A stretch of 64,000 nt of DNA from Paenibacillus daejeonensis DSM 15491 (GTDB taxonomy: Bacteria > Bacillota > Bacilli > Paenibacillales > Paenibacillaceae). The translations under genes and the position numbers were made by a program. The notes under the pieces are model-generated. The model searched no databases and had not been told where the DNA came from. It saw only the letters and a program-made list of their open reading frames with translations. Below, piece by piece: positions 45,857 to 55,463 of this stretch; position 1 is the stretch's first letter, and each line of letters begins with the position of its first letter. The stretch covers positions 399,418 through 463,417 of the forward strand of contig NZ_KB899659.1 of NCBI RefSeq assembly GCF_000378385.1. The letters are read 5' to 3'.

Positions 45857-46621
45857 CTAAAATTCATTGAGATCATTTGTGAAGGTCTCGTACGATATTT
45901 CTTCATCTGGTGTACTACGGAGTTCAATAATACAATCATAAATGCTATGGTCATAATGCGATTCCTTGACAAAAATATCAGGATGCTCAATGACCTTGGT
46001 GGAAGGCATCGCCATAATTTCTTGCAGCAAACTGTAGTGCTTTTCATTGGAGCGGACCGTACTGACGATACCGTCTATAATGAAGATATTCCCCGGATCC
46101 ATCTCTTCCTCGGATAGCTGACTGCGAACCGTCTGCCGCAGCATGGTTGAGGAAACAAAGGCCCAGCGCTTGCTTGCACATACACTGCCTGCAATAATCG
46201 ACTCCGTCTTGCCCACTCGCGGCATCCCGCGAAGACCAATCACCTGGTTGCCTTCCCGCTTAAAAATCTCGCCCAGAAAATCAACCAATAATCCTAACTC
46301 ATCCCTTGTGAAACGAAACGTTTTTTTGTCATCCGAATCCCGTTCAATATATCGACCATGCCTCACGGCTAGAATATCAACCAGCTTGGGTGGACGCAAT
46401 GCATTAATCGTAATATTGTCCACTTTTTTTAGCATTTTACCGAGCAGTTCAATTTTCTCGTCATCGTCGGTTTGCAGCAGCATGCCGCGCGTTCGATTCT
46501 CGACACCATTAATCGTAATGATATTGACTTCAAGCATCCCCAGAAGAGATGCAATATCGCCGAGCAGTCCGGGACGGTTCTTATGTATCTTGTACTCCAT
46601 GTACCATTGTTTGTATTCCAT
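45857..46621 (-). CDS. ymfK: ACT-domain protein of the DUF3388 family (YmfK-like)
   Basis: This is a 254-residue protein of unknown function conserved in Bacillales. Residues of about 8-75 look like an ACT domain (NRPGLLGDIASLLGMLEVNI). The C-terminal part has GMPRVGKTE at 132-140, close to a P-loop, and the hydrophobic stretch NIFIIDG at 178-184 resembling Walker B. The ATG at 46621 follows GGAAGGAGA; an earlier ATG at 46636 lacks a site. It lies between ymfJ and rodZ, as in Bacillus subtilis. Confidence 0.85.
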   Translation of the reverse strand: MEYKQWYMEYKIHKNRPGLLGDIASLLGMLEVNIITINGVENRTRGMLLQTDDDEKIELLGKMLKKVDNITINALRPPKLVDILAVRHGRYIERDSDDKKTFRFTRDELGLLVDFLGEIFKREGNQVIGLRGMPRVGKTESIIAGSVCASKRWAFVSSTMLRQTVRSQLSEEEMDPGNIFIIDGIVSTVRSNEKHYSLLQEIMAMPSTKVIEHPDIFVKESHYDHSIYDCIIELRSTPDEEISYETFTNDLNEF

Positions 46622-46747
46622 AGTTCTCCTTCCCATGCTGTACGGACTTGTATAAAAGGTTCAAAAAATATAATTCTACAATTTTCGTCAAACTCCTGCA
46701 ACTGTATTTAAGTGCAGGCTCAAAAAGATCGGTTTTCAGAACAGAAA

Positions 46748-46765
46748 GGCCCCCAAAAGGAGGCC
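46748..46765 (-). terminator. Short terminator after ymfJ
   Basis: GGCCTCC-UUUU-GGGGGCC forms a short GC-rich hairpin with one mismatch, followed by UUUCUGUU on the minus strand. Confidence 0.55.
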
Positions 46766-46780
46766 AGTCTGCAAAGCCTA

Positions 46781-47032
46781 TTACGAGTTCTGGACAAGCT
46801 TAACCATGAGACGCGCGATAGTCTTACGCTCGTTCTCATCGCCGACATCCCAAATCTCTTTCAGCGCACGCTGCTCGTCGTTTTTTGGATCCACACGTTC
46901 GTCCAAAAAGCTGCCGATTTCGTATGCCAGATTTGAGATTGCTTCTTCACTTAACCCGATTTTCTTGGCCTGCTCCACCCGATCCGCCAAAAAGTGCTTC
47001 CACGTATCAAAGTTGTTCAGGACAGTTGACAT
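46781..47032 (-). CDS. ymfJ: DUF3243 family protein (YmfJ-like)
   Basis: This 83-residue acidic helical protein of unknown function is conserved next to ymfI and ymfK in Bacillales. It opens STVLNNFDTWKHFLADRVEQ and ends with a helix, ARLMVKLVQN, typical of the family. I choose the ATG at 47032, with AGGAGG upstream; the longer frame to 47074 is not supported. No domain of known activity is visible. Confidence 0.88.
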   Translation of the reverse strand: MSTVLNNFDTWKHFLADRVEQAKKIGLSEEAISNLAYEIGSFLDERVDPKNDEQRALKEIWDVGDENERKTIARLMVKLVQNS

Positions 47033-47157
47033 ATCTCTTCGCCTCCTGTAGTGGTTGAAGAAAAGGATGTACAACAGTCCTATTGTTTGCTGCTGTCCTG
47101 TTAATTATTCGACGTTAACGGAACGGCAGAAGTTTCATGTTTTGTGTAATCTTCTAT

Positions 47158-47904
47158 TCAGGTCACCCAGCCGCCATTGGGACTGATGACTTGCCCTGTA
47201 ATATATCCGGACTCCGGCAAAGCCAAAAAATACACAAGGGAGGCAATTTCATCAGGCTGTGCAAGCCTTCCGACTGGAATTTCCTCTGCTAGCGCGGCCT
47301 GCTCCTGCTCGTCCAGATGCTGATTCATCGCCGTGTCTACAGCCCCAGGCGCAACCGCATTGACGGTCACACCAGAGGGCGCCAGTTCCTTGGCCAGAGC
47401 TTTGGTAAAAGCATTCATTCCGCCCTTGGTTGTGGAATATAACACCTCACAGGAGGCTCCAGACAACCCCCACACCGAAGAAACATTAATAATGCGGCCG
47501 AATCTGCGGTTGATCATGGGCCCCATGAACAATTGTGTACAGAGGTACATGCCTCTTAAATTAACCGCCATGACATCATCCCAAACCTCATCAGTCACAT
47601 CTGCCAACATCCCATAATGGGCGATGCCTGCATTGTTGACGACGATGTCCGGACTCATGCCGTTGTCCTCGAGCTTCTCTTTCATCCGGATCAGTTGCTC
47701 GCGTGAGCGAAGGTCCGCGCTGGCCGTCATGACCTGTCCGCCAAGCCGCATGCATTGACGGGCCGTTTCATTGGCAGCCTCATGAGAATGATTATAATGA
47801 ATGACCACATTCATCCCCTCGGTGGCGAAGCGCCGGGCAATGGCGGCTCCAATTCCCCGGCTTCCACCTGTTACGAGAACGGTCATGTCACTTAATGGCT
47901 TCAC
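47158..47904 (-). CDS. ymfI: SDR family oxidoreductase (YmfI-like)
   Basis: This 248-residue short-chain dehydrogenase resembles 3-oxoacyl-ACP reductase (FabG). It has the cofactor motif TGGSRGIG, the NNAG block, and the catalytic Ser-Tyr-Lys set visible as SSVWG and the YSTTKGG segment. The C-terminal SGYITGQVISPNGGW is typical. I choose the GTG at 47904, whose GTGA overlaps the ymfH stop by 4 bases; an ATG six codons downstream is the alternative. The substrate is unknown. Confidence 0.9.
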   Translation of the reverse strand: MKPLSDMTVLVTGGSRGIGAAIARRFATEGMNVVIHYNHSHEAANETARQCMRLGGQVMTASADLRSREQLIRMKEKLEDNGMSPDIVVNNAGIAHYGMLADVTDEVWDDVMAVNLRGMYLCTQLFMGPMINRRFGRIINVSSVWGLSGASCEVLYSTTKGGMNAFTKALAKELAPSGVTVNAVAPGAVDTAMNQHLDEQEQAALAEEIPVGRLAQPDEIASLVYFLALPESGYITGQVISPNGGWVT

Positions 47905-49187
47905 GAGGTTGGCCTGTCTACGATGGATACGGCCATTTGATCCCAATTGAAATGGTCGCGCATTCGTTCATTCACTTGCTCCAGTGACACGGATTCATAG
48001 AGCGGAAGCAAGTCAAACAGATCGCTGCCGCGGAATTTGTATCGGGTAAACTCATTGGCGATCGCTTCAGGAGAGTTCAGCATCCGCAGATAGCTGCCAA
48101 TACGCTTACGGCGAATGCGTTCAAAATCTTCTGCGTTTAGCCCTTCTTCAAGTGCTGCCTCCAGTGAAGAACGGATTGCCGACAGCAGGGCTTCGGGGTC
48201 CTTGGTATCTCCCCCAATCAGCGAGAAACCGTAACTACCGCTGCTATTGTACTCATAACCGAATGAATCGGAGATGAGATCATCATCGTAAAGCTGTTGA
48301 TAGAGCCGCGAACTCGGACCTAGCAGAGCCTCCAGCATCAATTTGCTGCTGACCTCTTTCTCTAATAGCTCTTTGCTATCAGCTGGCAGAACAGTCTCTT
48401 TGAACCCGAACAGCACCTTCGGCAAGCTTACAGCCAACTCACTGCGCTTAACTTCCAGCTTGACTTGTTCCGGTTCTGTTTCTACGGTACGTGTTATGTT
48501 AGGCGACTCGCCAAACGTTTTCCCTTCCTGGTTGCGCCGCACCAGCTCCATTATTTCATCCGGGTTTACACCACCAACGACGAAGAGGAGCATATTCGAA
48601 GGGTGATAGAAGGTACGGTAACACTGATACAGACTTTCTTTGGTAATTCTCCGGATTGACTCGACTGAACCCGCAATATCAATGTGAACCGGATGCTTAT
48701 GGTAGAGTGCATCAATAAGCCCAGTGTACACGCGCCAGTCCGGGTTATCCTTATACATGTTAATCTCCTGCTCAATAATGCCTTTTTCCTTCTCTACATT
48801 TTCATCCGTAAAGTAAGGATTCTGAACAAAATCAAGCAGCGTCGTCAGGTTCGCTGGTATTTGCTCGGTTGCGGAGAACAAATAGGCGGTCCGGTCAAAG
48901 CTGGTGAACGCGTTGGCCGATGCTCCCTGCGAAGCAAACGTGGCAAATATATCGCCGTGCGGCTCCTCAAACATTTTGTGCTCCAGAAAATGCGCAATGC
49001 CATCTTCAACCCGAACCGGCTGTTCTCCATCGAGGGCAAAGGTATTGTCTACCGAGCCAAACCGGGTGGTAAATGTCGCGTAGGTCTTTTGGAAGCCCTT
49101 CTTGGGCAGAATGTATACCGACAGCCCATTCGGCAACACCTCATGATACAGCGTTTCCTGCACAAGCGGATAATTTAGCGTCTTCAT
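47901..49187 (-). CDS. ymfH: M16 family metallopeptidase, active-type subunit (YmfH-like)
   Basis: This 428-residue zinc peptidase has the inverted motif HFLEH at residues 66-70, with the downstream glutamate in EKEKGIIEQEINMYKDNP. It is the catalytic member of a probable heterodimer with the preceding ymfF product, which lacks the motif. Its start overlaps the ymfF stop by 4 bases. The natural substrates of the Bacillus proteins are not established. Confidence 0.93.
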   Translation of the reverse strand: MKTLNYPLVQETLYHEVLPNGLSVYILPKKGFQKTYATFTTRFGSVDNTFALDGEQPVRVEDGIAHFLEHKMFEEPHGDIFATFASQGASANAFTSFDRTAYLFSATEQIPANLTTLLDFVQNPYFTDENVEKEKGIIEQEINMYKDNPDWRVYTGLIDALYHKHPVHIDIAGSVESIRRITKESLYQCYRTFYHPSNMLLFVVGGVNPDEIMELVRRNQEGKTFGESPNITRTVETEPEQVKLEVKRSELAVSLPKVLFGFKETVLPADSKELLEKEVSSKLMLEALLGPSSRLYQQLYDDDLISDSFGYEYNSSGSYGFSLIGGDTKDPEALLSAIRSSLEAALEEGLNAEDFERIRRKRIGSYLRMLNSPEAIANEFTRYKFRGSDLFDLLPLYESVSLEQVNERMRDHFNWDQMAVSIVDRPTS

Positions 49188-50479
49188 GCCTGCTGCGCCT
49201 CCTTTCCGCGCAAGAAATAGATCGTGTCCAGTTCAACCTTCTCTGCTACACGCACAATGTCTTCCACACCGGCAGACTCGATCGAAGTAATCAACTCATC
49301 TGCGGTACGCGTCTTGCCTGAGAGAATAGCATTAAAATCGAAAGCAATCATCTCAAACGCAGAATCTTGCATTTCACGCAGCTGATTGCCAATCATGGCA
49401 CGGGTCTGACTCAGCTCCAGCTCCGTTATTTGTCCTGCACGCATACTTTCCAACTGCTCCAGAATAATCTTCTTGGCCTGATCAAAGTTGGCGACTTCGA
49501 TTCCAGATTGAATCGTGCAGATGCCCTTGTGACCATCCAGCCTGGATGCAGCGTAATAAGCTAAGCTGGCTTTTTCTCGAACATTCAGGAAGAGCTTGGA
49601 ATGCGGATAACCGCCCAATATTCCGTTATACATTAATAGCGCAGGGTAGCCATCGTCTGCATAGCCAATATTGGTACGCAGACCCATGTTGAGCTTGCCC
49701 TGGCTGACATCTAGCGTCTCTGTAACCGTCCTCGGCTCGTTAACGGGCTGCGAGATCTCCGGCTTGGTGTAAGCAGTGCCGTCGCCTGGCGGCAATCGAA
49801 ACGTCTTGGATGCCAGCTGCTGTACTTCCTCCAGGCTGGTATCACCAGCTACATATAGATCTAGCTCAGCCTGACCCAGCCAGCTCTCATATGCTGTATA
49901 TAAAGAGGATGGCGTAATCTCTGGCAAATCTTCCAAACGGCCAAGCGCATGTAGGCGATAAGGCTCGTTGCGGCACATCTCGGCAAGACACCGTTCCGCG
50001 GCATAACGAATCTTATCGTTAATAATGGCTTCCAGGCGTTTTTGGAGAGTCACCTTCTCAGCTGCTACGTATTTACTTCGGAACACGCTCGATTCCAGTG
50101 CCGGATCGGTAACGACCTCGCCCAACAGCTGCAGAGCAGCCGCGAGCAATGATGTGCTCGAAGAGACGAATTGGTCGTTAATGACATCCAGACGAAACTG
50201 TACAATCTGCGAGTCGCCCCGCTTATAAATATCAAATCCAAACCCTGCCCCATATAGATTATCCAGCCGCTCCCGAAAAGCCAGCGTCTCGGGGGTGGAT
50301 TGTGTCCCTCTTCTCAGAACAAAGGGGGTCAGAGCCGTATTCGTAACCGTAGATTCAGCAAGCGGGATGCCTGCATACAAAGATATGGCAAAGGTCTTGA
50401 AGCGCTTGGTAGGCATGACATGAAGCCGCATGCGACCGGTTTGCGACCGTTCAAAGGGAGTTGCCGTCACGATAGTCAT
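49184..50479 (-). CDS. ymfF: M16 family peptidase-like protein without the zinc motif (YmfF-like)
   Basis: This 431-residue protein has the M16 fold pattern (LYAGIPLAESTVTNTALTPF at the start, NIGYADDGYPALLMYNGILGG in the second half). The HxxEH position reads FRERLDNLYG, so it should be catalytically inactive and act as the partner of the ymfH product. I use the ATG at 50479; its GGAAGGAG site is very close, so an ATG at 50491 remains possible. Confidence 0.88.
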   Translation of the reverse strand: MTIVTATPFERSQTGRMRLHVMPTKRFKTFAISLYAGIPLAESTVTNTALTPFVLRRGTQSTPETLAFRERLDNLYGAGFGFDIYKRGDSQIVQFRLDVINDQFVSSSTSLLAAALQLLGEVVTDPALESSVFRSKYVAAEKVTLQKRLEAIINDKIRYAAERCLAEMCRNEPYRLHALGRLEDLPEITPSSLYTAYESWLGQAELDLYVAGDTSLEEVQQLASKTFRLPPGDGTAYTKPEISQPVNEPRTVTETLDVSQGKLNMGLRTNIGYADDGYPALLMYNGILGGYPHSKLFLNVREKASLAYYAASRLDGHKGICTIQSGIEVANFDQAKKIILEQLESMRAGQITELELSQTRAMIGNQLREMQDSAFEMIAFDFNAILSGKTRTADELITSIESAGVEDIVRVAEKVELDTIYFLRGKEAQQA

Positions 50480-50585
50480 TGCTCCTTCCATCTGTGCGTC
50501 CAATTCTAATCATATATATCACCGTAATGTATTCGATCTTTGTGAACTCTATACCATTCTAACCCATTGGAAATGGAAGAAGCAA

Positions 50586-50611
50586 CCCGCGCTCCTGACA
50601 ACGGAGCGGGG
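50586..50611 (-). terminator. Terminator after sleB
   Basis: CCCCGCTCC and GGAGCGCGGG pair around a 7-base loop, followed by UUGCUUCUU on the minus strand, just past the sleB stop. Confidence 0.6.
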
Positions 50612-50627
50612 TTGCCTCCGCTTGCAT

Positions 50628-51422
50628 TTACATACAGAAAATATGTTTGCCGATCGTCATAACCTGGGGTCTGGACCAGATCCATTTGGACGTTGCAGTC
50701 ACCGGGTTAAAGTAATATGTGCACCCTTTTGTAGGATCCCATCCCTTAACTGCAGCCTCTACGGCTTGACGTGCCCTGTCATTTGGTTCCAGCCAGATCT
50801 GGCCGTCAGCTACGGCGGTGAACGCCAGTGGTTCGAAAATGACACCGGAGACGGAATCTGGGAAGTTCTCATCCCTTACCCGGTTTAGAATGACAGCAGC
50901 AACCGCCACTTGTCCTTCATACGGTTCGCCGCGTGCTTCGCCGTATACGGCATTAGCCATCAGCTTCAAATCATTTTCGGACAATCCGAGACGACTGGAC
51001 TGGGCGAGGTTGCTGCCGCTGCCTCCGCCCGAATTTGACCCGCCACCGCTGCCACTTCCGCCCCCTGATGAACCGCCAGGCACTTCATCTGCACCGGGAC
51101 GCCAATCCTTGGTGGCTTCCCACAGTTTCAACTTCGTTTTGGCTCCGACAACCCCGTCGGACTTCAGACCGAATTTCCATTGAAACCAGGTGACTGCGTT
51201 TTGCGTTTTGGGTCCGAATTGACCATCGACCTTGCCGTCATAGTAGCCAAGCTTCTTGAGTCGACCCTGCAGCTCGTAGACATCCTTGTGCATGGAGCCT
51301 TGCTTGAGTATGGCGTTGCTGAATGTTTCGGTAGAAGAGCCGTGTTCCTGCTTGCTGATGGCAAAGGAGCCGAACAACAGACAGACAATTACGGCAGTTG
51401 CAATGACTAATCGGGTTTTCAT
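50628..51422 (-). CDS. sleB: Spore cortex-lytic enzyme SleB
   Basis: SleB is a lytic transglycosylase that degrades cortex peptidoglycan during germination. The 264-residue product has an N-terminal signal helix (about 4-22), a PG_binding_1 domain (about 42-86), a Gly/Ser-rich linker (about 115-137) and a hydrolase_2 domain with Glu162 in YGEARGEP. I start at the ATG at 51422, where the signal peptide begins. ATGs at 51464-51458 are also in frame but would leave a very short leader from the sigma-G-type promoter. No ypeB follows, and spoIIIE is upstream. Confidence 0.92.
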   Translation of the reverse strand: MKTRLVIATAVIVCLLFGSFAISKQEHGSSTETFSNAILKQGSMHKDVYELQGRLKKLGYYDGKVDGQFGPKTQNAVTWFQWKFGLKSDGVVGAKTKLKLWEATKDWRPGADEVPGGSSGGGSGSGGGSNSGGGSGSNLAQSSRLGLSENDLKLMANAVYGEARGEPYEGQVAVAAVILNRVRDENFPDSVSGVIFEPLAFTAVADGQIWLEPNDRARQAVEAAVKGWDPTKGCTYYFNPVTATSKWIWSRPQVMTIGKHIFCM

Positions 51423-51483
51423 ACGTTGGATCAAGCCTTTCTGTGCGTAATGAGACATCATCATGCGAGAAGTTGCTTGACCC

Positions 51484-51513
51484 TAGTATGAGGTATTGAC
51501 TGTTCTTCTATGC
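51484..51513 (-). promoter_or_regulatory. Sigma-G-type promoter of sleB
   Basis: On the minus strand GCATA (complement of 51509-51513) and CATACTA (complement of 51484-51490) are separated by 18 bases, an exact fit to the forespore sigma-G pattern. SleB is known to be made in the forespore. Confidence 0.75.
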
Positions 51514-51525
51514 ACACTTCTCCAA

Positions 51526-54132
51526 TCAAGAAGTGATTTTCCCGCTTTGGAACTGTTCTGGCGACATGAGCACCTCACGGGGCTTACTGCCTTCGTAAGG
51601 GCCGACAATGCCCTTGGCCTCCATTGTATCAATCAGCCTTGCCGCGCGAGTGTATCCGACTCTCATCCGGCGCTGCAGCAGCGATACGGATGCTTGCTTG
51701 GCCTCGACTACTATTGTCACGGCTTGATCGTAGAGCTCATCAAGCTCTTCGTTATCATCCTCACTGATCTCCTCAACCTCCGGCACCAGATCCTCAGCAT
51801 ACTCTGCTTCCGCTTGACCCCGGGAGTAGGTGACAATGCTTTCCACCTCTTGATCGGACAGGAAGGCTCCCTGCACACGAATCGGTTTGGACATGCCTAC
51901 CGGGAGGAAGAGCATATCTCCCCTGCCGAGCAGCTTCTCCGCGCCAACCATATCAAGAATGGTCCGCGAATCCACTTGCGAGGAAACACCAAACGCGATC
52001 CGGGATGGGATGTTAGCCTTAATCAAACCTGTTATGACATCGACGGAAGGCCGCTGAGTCGCAATAATAAGGTGGATGCCCGATGCACGTGCCATCTGCG
52101 CCAAGCGGCAGATCGCGTCCTCCACATCATTGGCGGCAATCATCATCAAGTCTGCCAGCTCATCCACAATAACGACGATATACGGAAGCACGGCCGCCGG
52201 ATTATCGGCCATCAGTGTGTTATAACCTTCGATATTACGCGTTCCGGTCTTGGAGAAGAGTTCATAACGTTTCTCCATCTCGACAACGATCTTCTTCAAT
52301 GCCAGAGATGCTCTTCTGGGATCAGTTACGACAGGAGCCAACAAATGTGGGATGCCATTATACACATTGAGCTCTACCATCTTAGGGTCAATCATCAGGA
52401 AGCGGACCTCATCCGGCTTCGCTTTGTACAGAATGCTCGTGATAATTCCGTTAATACACACGGATTTACCTGAACCCGTAGCTCCCGCCACCAGCAAATG
52501 GGGCATTCTGGCCAGATCACCCACAATCGGTGTGCCAGCGATATCCCGGCCGAACACGATCGACATCTTGGATGCTGCTCGCTGGAAGGCAGGTGTCTCC
52601 ATGACCTCTCGCATCGTGACGACGGAAACTTCCGTATTCGGCACTTCAATCCCGATCGCAGACTTTCCGGGAATCGGGGCTTCCATACGTATATCCTTGG
52701 CAGCCAGCGCCAAGGCGATATCATCCGTCAAGCCAACAATTCGGCTTACCTTGACACCGGTGGCCGGCTGCACTTCATAGCGGGTAACAGCGGGTCCCCT
52801 TACCACATCAAGCACATTAGCTTTTACGCCAAAGCTCTCTAGAGTCGCCTCCAGCTTGCGTCTGGATTCCTGCGCGCCTTCGGGACCTGACTTGCCATGA
52901 CCATTCGGTCTGGCCAACAGCGACAACGGGGGCAGTCGGTAGGGCTTGACCGTCGATGTAATTACAGCGGCCGCTCCTTCTGCTGCGCCCTCTGGAATAT
53001 TGCCGGTGGTTTCGCCTTCAGCGGCTTCACCCGATACCTCGGCTATCGCTGCCCCATCAAGCTCCTCTGGTGATTCAGCCAGGTTATCATCGACAGGGAC
53101 AAGCGCTTCCGGCCACGGGGCTTCCTCCCCAACTGGCAATTCGGGATGCGTCTCAGGCTCTGCCTGCCAAGGGGCAGCATCTGCAGATTCTGACTTCTCC
53201 CCAGCCATTGCATCATCCGGCTGCCAGCCCAGCGACTCTTCCTCTTCCTCCGCGGCTTGTCGTCCAGCTGGCGGTCGTGTAGCGGCTTCCGGTTCCTTGC
53301 GCAGCTTGTCTGCATAATCCTGCAGCCAGCTAAAAAACGCAGGTTTTTTCTTGGGCTCTGCAGGTAGCTCCGGTGCTGATTCATCCTGCTGCGTGACATA
53401 TGGATCATAAGTGTCGTCTTCGTAATCATCTGGCTCATTATGTACAACGGGTGGTTGCGATTGCCGCTTTCCTGCCTTTGACGGTCGTTTGACTCGTTTG
53501 AATTTGAGACGCAGCAGGGTTATCAATCGACCTAGCTTGCTGCTAATGGTCTGAATCAGCTCAACATACGACTTGCCGGTAATTAGCATGACCGAGATTG
53601 CGAACATGACGATCAGTACAAATCGGGCACCTATATTACCGAACAGCCAGAACAGAATTGAGTATTGAACGGCTCCCGCATAACCGCCACTGATGGCCTT
53701 GCTCATCATTGGTGTCTCTGGTAGTTCGCTCGCTGTCAGGAGCTCCCCGCGGATATCACCGCCGAGGGTCTGAAGAATGGTTCCGGCGGTTAATATCGTT
53801 GCGTCTTGAATGCCTGCAAATTTGGCGTTAATCTCGGCAATGGAGCTCATTAACGTTAGCGCCAGAACGAATAACAGGATACCGCTCTTGCGCGGCGACC
53901 AGCCGCTGGGCCATGCCCTTTTGACCATAACCGTAAGTCCAACATAAATGCCGACAAGTGCCAGCACAAAATAAAACTTGCCCAAAAACAATCCGAACAG
54001 CTTGGAGAGAGAGCGGCCAACGACCGCTTCTCCCGATAAGGCTATTACAGATATGGTAATCAGCAAGATTCCGTACACTTCATATTTTAAGGTCATGCCA
54101 ACTGATTTTTTTCTTCGTTTACGCTTTGCCAA
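51526..54132 (-). CDS. spoIIIE: DNA translocase FtsK/SpoIIIE family
   Basis: SpoIIIE pumps the chromosome into the forespore across the septum. The product of 868 residues has four membrane helices in about the first 170 residues, followed by an acidic, Pro/Glu/Ala-rich linker (about 220-390). The RecA-like motor has Walker A GATGSGKS near residue 550, and a C-terminal winged-helix gamma domain ends the protein. I choose the TTG at 54132 ([10 protein letters not shown]), five bases after GAGGTGA; the ATG at 54156 has no site. A second ftsK may exist elsewhere. Confidence 0.95.
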   Translation of the reverse strand: MAKRKRRKKSVGMTLKYEVYGILLITISVIALSGEAVVGRSLSKLFGLFLGKFYFVLALVGIYVGLTVMVKRAWPSGWSPRKSGILLFVLALTLMSSIAEINAKFAGIQDATILTAGTILQTLGGDIRGELLTASELPETPMMSKAISGGYAGAVQYSILFWLFGNIGARFVLIVMFAISVMLITGKSYVELIQTISSKLGRLITLLRLKFKRVKRPSKAGKRQSQPPVVHNEPDDYEDDTYDPYVTQQDESAPELPAEPKKKPAFFSWLQDYADKLRKEPEAATRPPAGRQAAEEEEESLGWQPDDAMAGEKSESADAAPWQAEPETHPELPVGEEAPWPEALVPVDDNLAESPEELDGAAIAEVSGEAAEGETTGNIPEGAAEGAAAVITSTVKPYRLPPLSLLARPNGHGKSGPEGAQESRRKLEATLESFGVKANVLDVVRGPAVTRYEVQPATGVKVSRIVGLTDDIALALAAKDIRMEAPIPGKSAIGIEVPNTEVSVVTMREVMETPAFQRAASKMSIVFGRDIAGTPIVGDLARMPHLLVAGATGSGKSVCINGIITSILYKAKPDEVRFLMIDPKMVELNVYNGIPHLLAPVVTDPRRASLALKKIVVEMEKRYELFSKTGTRNIEGYNTLMADNPAAVLPYIVVIVDELADLMMIAANDVEDAICRLAQMARASGIHLIIATQRPSVDVITGLIKANIPSRIAFGVSSQVDSRTILDMVGAEKLLGRGDMLFLPVGMSKPIRVQGAFLSDQEVESIVTYSRGQAEAEYAEDLVPEVEEISEDDNEELDELYDQAVTIVVEAKQASVSLLQRRMRVGYTRAARLIDTMEAKGIVGPYEGSKPREVLMSPEQFQSGKITS

Positions 54133-54183
54133 AATGGTCACCTCTCGATAACCCATTATAGCATAGCTCGACTCAGGTTCCTA

Positions 54184-54420
54184 TCACGGAGCAACGCTGC
54201 CGGAAGGCTGTTGAAGCATGATTAAGCTTCCAGGTGTCAGGCCGGGATCAAGATAATGATACAAGCTGCAATCTACCAGCCGCACGATTCGCCCAATCCC
54301 CGGAGAAACCGGCTCCACCTGCATTCGAATGCCTTGATGATCGATTTCCAAAGGGGCTTCCCGTTCCCGGTCCCACCCTTCCAGCACGATGTCAAGCGGG
54401 ACGCTGGTATACAAAATCAT
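54184..54420 (-). CDS. ylzJ: YlzJ-like protein
   Basis: This 78-residue protein of unknown function matches the YlzJ-like family found between tepA and spoIIIE in Bacillales. It opens [17 protein letters not shown], has a central [24 protein letters not shown] block, and is rich in Pro and Gly at the end. Its start overlaps the tepA stop by 4 bases, so it is co-translated with tepA. No catalytic motif is visible. Confidence 0.88.
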   Translation of the reverse strand: MILYTSVPLDIVLEGWDREREAPLEIDHQGIRMQVEPVSPGIGRIVRLVDCSLYHYLDPGLTPGSLIMLQQPSGSVAP

Positions 54421-55172
54421 TGTATCACCGCCCCCGCCTGCATCCGCCTTTCTTCGATTCTGCGATTCAATTCGCGGAGTGCCGCCCCTACACCGCCAAC
54501 GGCATCGATTAGGCCATACGTCACGGCATCTGGACCAATGACAGTTGTCCCAATGTCACGGGTCAATTCACCCGTTTTAAACATCAGCTCTTTAAACTTT
54601 TGTTCTGTAATTCGGGAATGAGACATCACAAAACGAACGACACGCTCCTGCATTTTCTCCAGGTATTCAAAGGTTTGTGGAACGCCAATTACCAACCCGT
54701 TCAGTCGGATGGGATGAATCGTCATGGTCGCCGTTTCCGCGATGAACGACATATTGCCGGCAACGGCTATGGGCACCCCAATCGAATGTCCCCCACCTAA
54801 CACAATGGTTACCGATGGTTTGGAGAGCGAAGCGATCATCTCGGCAATCGCAAGTCCAGCTTCCACATCCCCGCCAACCGTGTTCAGAACGATCAAAACG
54901 CCTTCGATTTTCGGATTTTGCTCTGCTGCCACCAATTGAGGAATGAGATGCTCGTATTTGGTGGTTTTGTTTTGCGGTGGCAATACTAGATGACCTTCAA
55001 CCTGTCCGATAATCGTCATACAGAAGATATTGGATTCAAGTACCGGTACTGTCGTTTGCCCCAGCTGCTGAATTGTATCCACAACTGGGTTTCTTGGTTT
55101 ATCTATCGGCATCGTGGGATCGGGTTGAGGTTGCGGTTGCTCCTGGTTCATGTAATTGCCCGTCTGCATCAT
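54417..55172 (-). CDS. tepA: ClpP-family serine protease TepA
   Basis: TepA (YmfB) is a ClpP-like protease first described in Bacillus as stimulating preprotein translocation and later as a germination-linked spore protease. The 251-residue product has a Gln/Pro-rich N-terminus and a crotonase/ClpP fold with GGGHSIG containing the nucleophile serine and the partner histidine in [11 protein letters not shown] choose the ATG at 55172, with AGGAGG eight bases upstream. The ylzJ and spoIIIE genes follow. Confidence 0.9.
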   Translation of the reverse strand: MMQTGNYMNQEQPQPQPDPTMPIDKPRNPVVDTIQQLGQTTVPVLESNIFCMTIIGQVEGHLVLPPQNKTTKYEHLIPQLVAAEQNPKIEGVLIVLNTVGGDVEAGLAIAEMIASLSKPSVTIVLGGGHSIGVPIAVAGNMSFIAETATMTIHPIRLNGLVIGVPQTFEYLEKMQERVVRFVMSHSRITEQKFKELMFKTGELTRDIGTTVIGPDAVTYGLIDAVGGVGAALRELNRRIEERRMQAGAVIQ

Positions 55173-55397
55173 GTCTTCTGCCTCCTGATCGGAATTACTG
55201 GCCACGTCCGGACTGATCCTGCTTGTTTCCTGGCCCGCGTCGCGCTACAGCTTGTCATAGTATGGGTTGCGATGAAGCTTTTATACTGAAACAAGGTGAA
55301 ACGGCTACGCCGTCCTTTGGCGGCGTTGTCAGTTTCATTCCAGTGAAATGTAAGCCAAGTAAATGAGAAATCATACACTTTCTTATATTTTAAACGC

Positions 55398-55441
55398 AAA
55401 AACGCCATTGATGGCTCCTGGAGAAAGAGCACATCAATGGC
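55398..55441 (-). terminator. Terminator after rnjB
   Basis: GCCATTGATG and CATCAATGGC pair perfectly around an 18-base loop; GUUUUUGCG follows on the minus strand. It separates rnjB from tepA. Confidence 0.75.
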
Positions 55442-55463
55442 CAGTGGCTAGGTCGTGTGAACA

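Noticed and set aside
51496-52473. A 325-codon plus-strand open frame antisense to spoIIIE
   Set aside because: The translation has no recognisable domain and is rich in His/Arg/Leu. The opposite strand encodes the conserved translocase motor.
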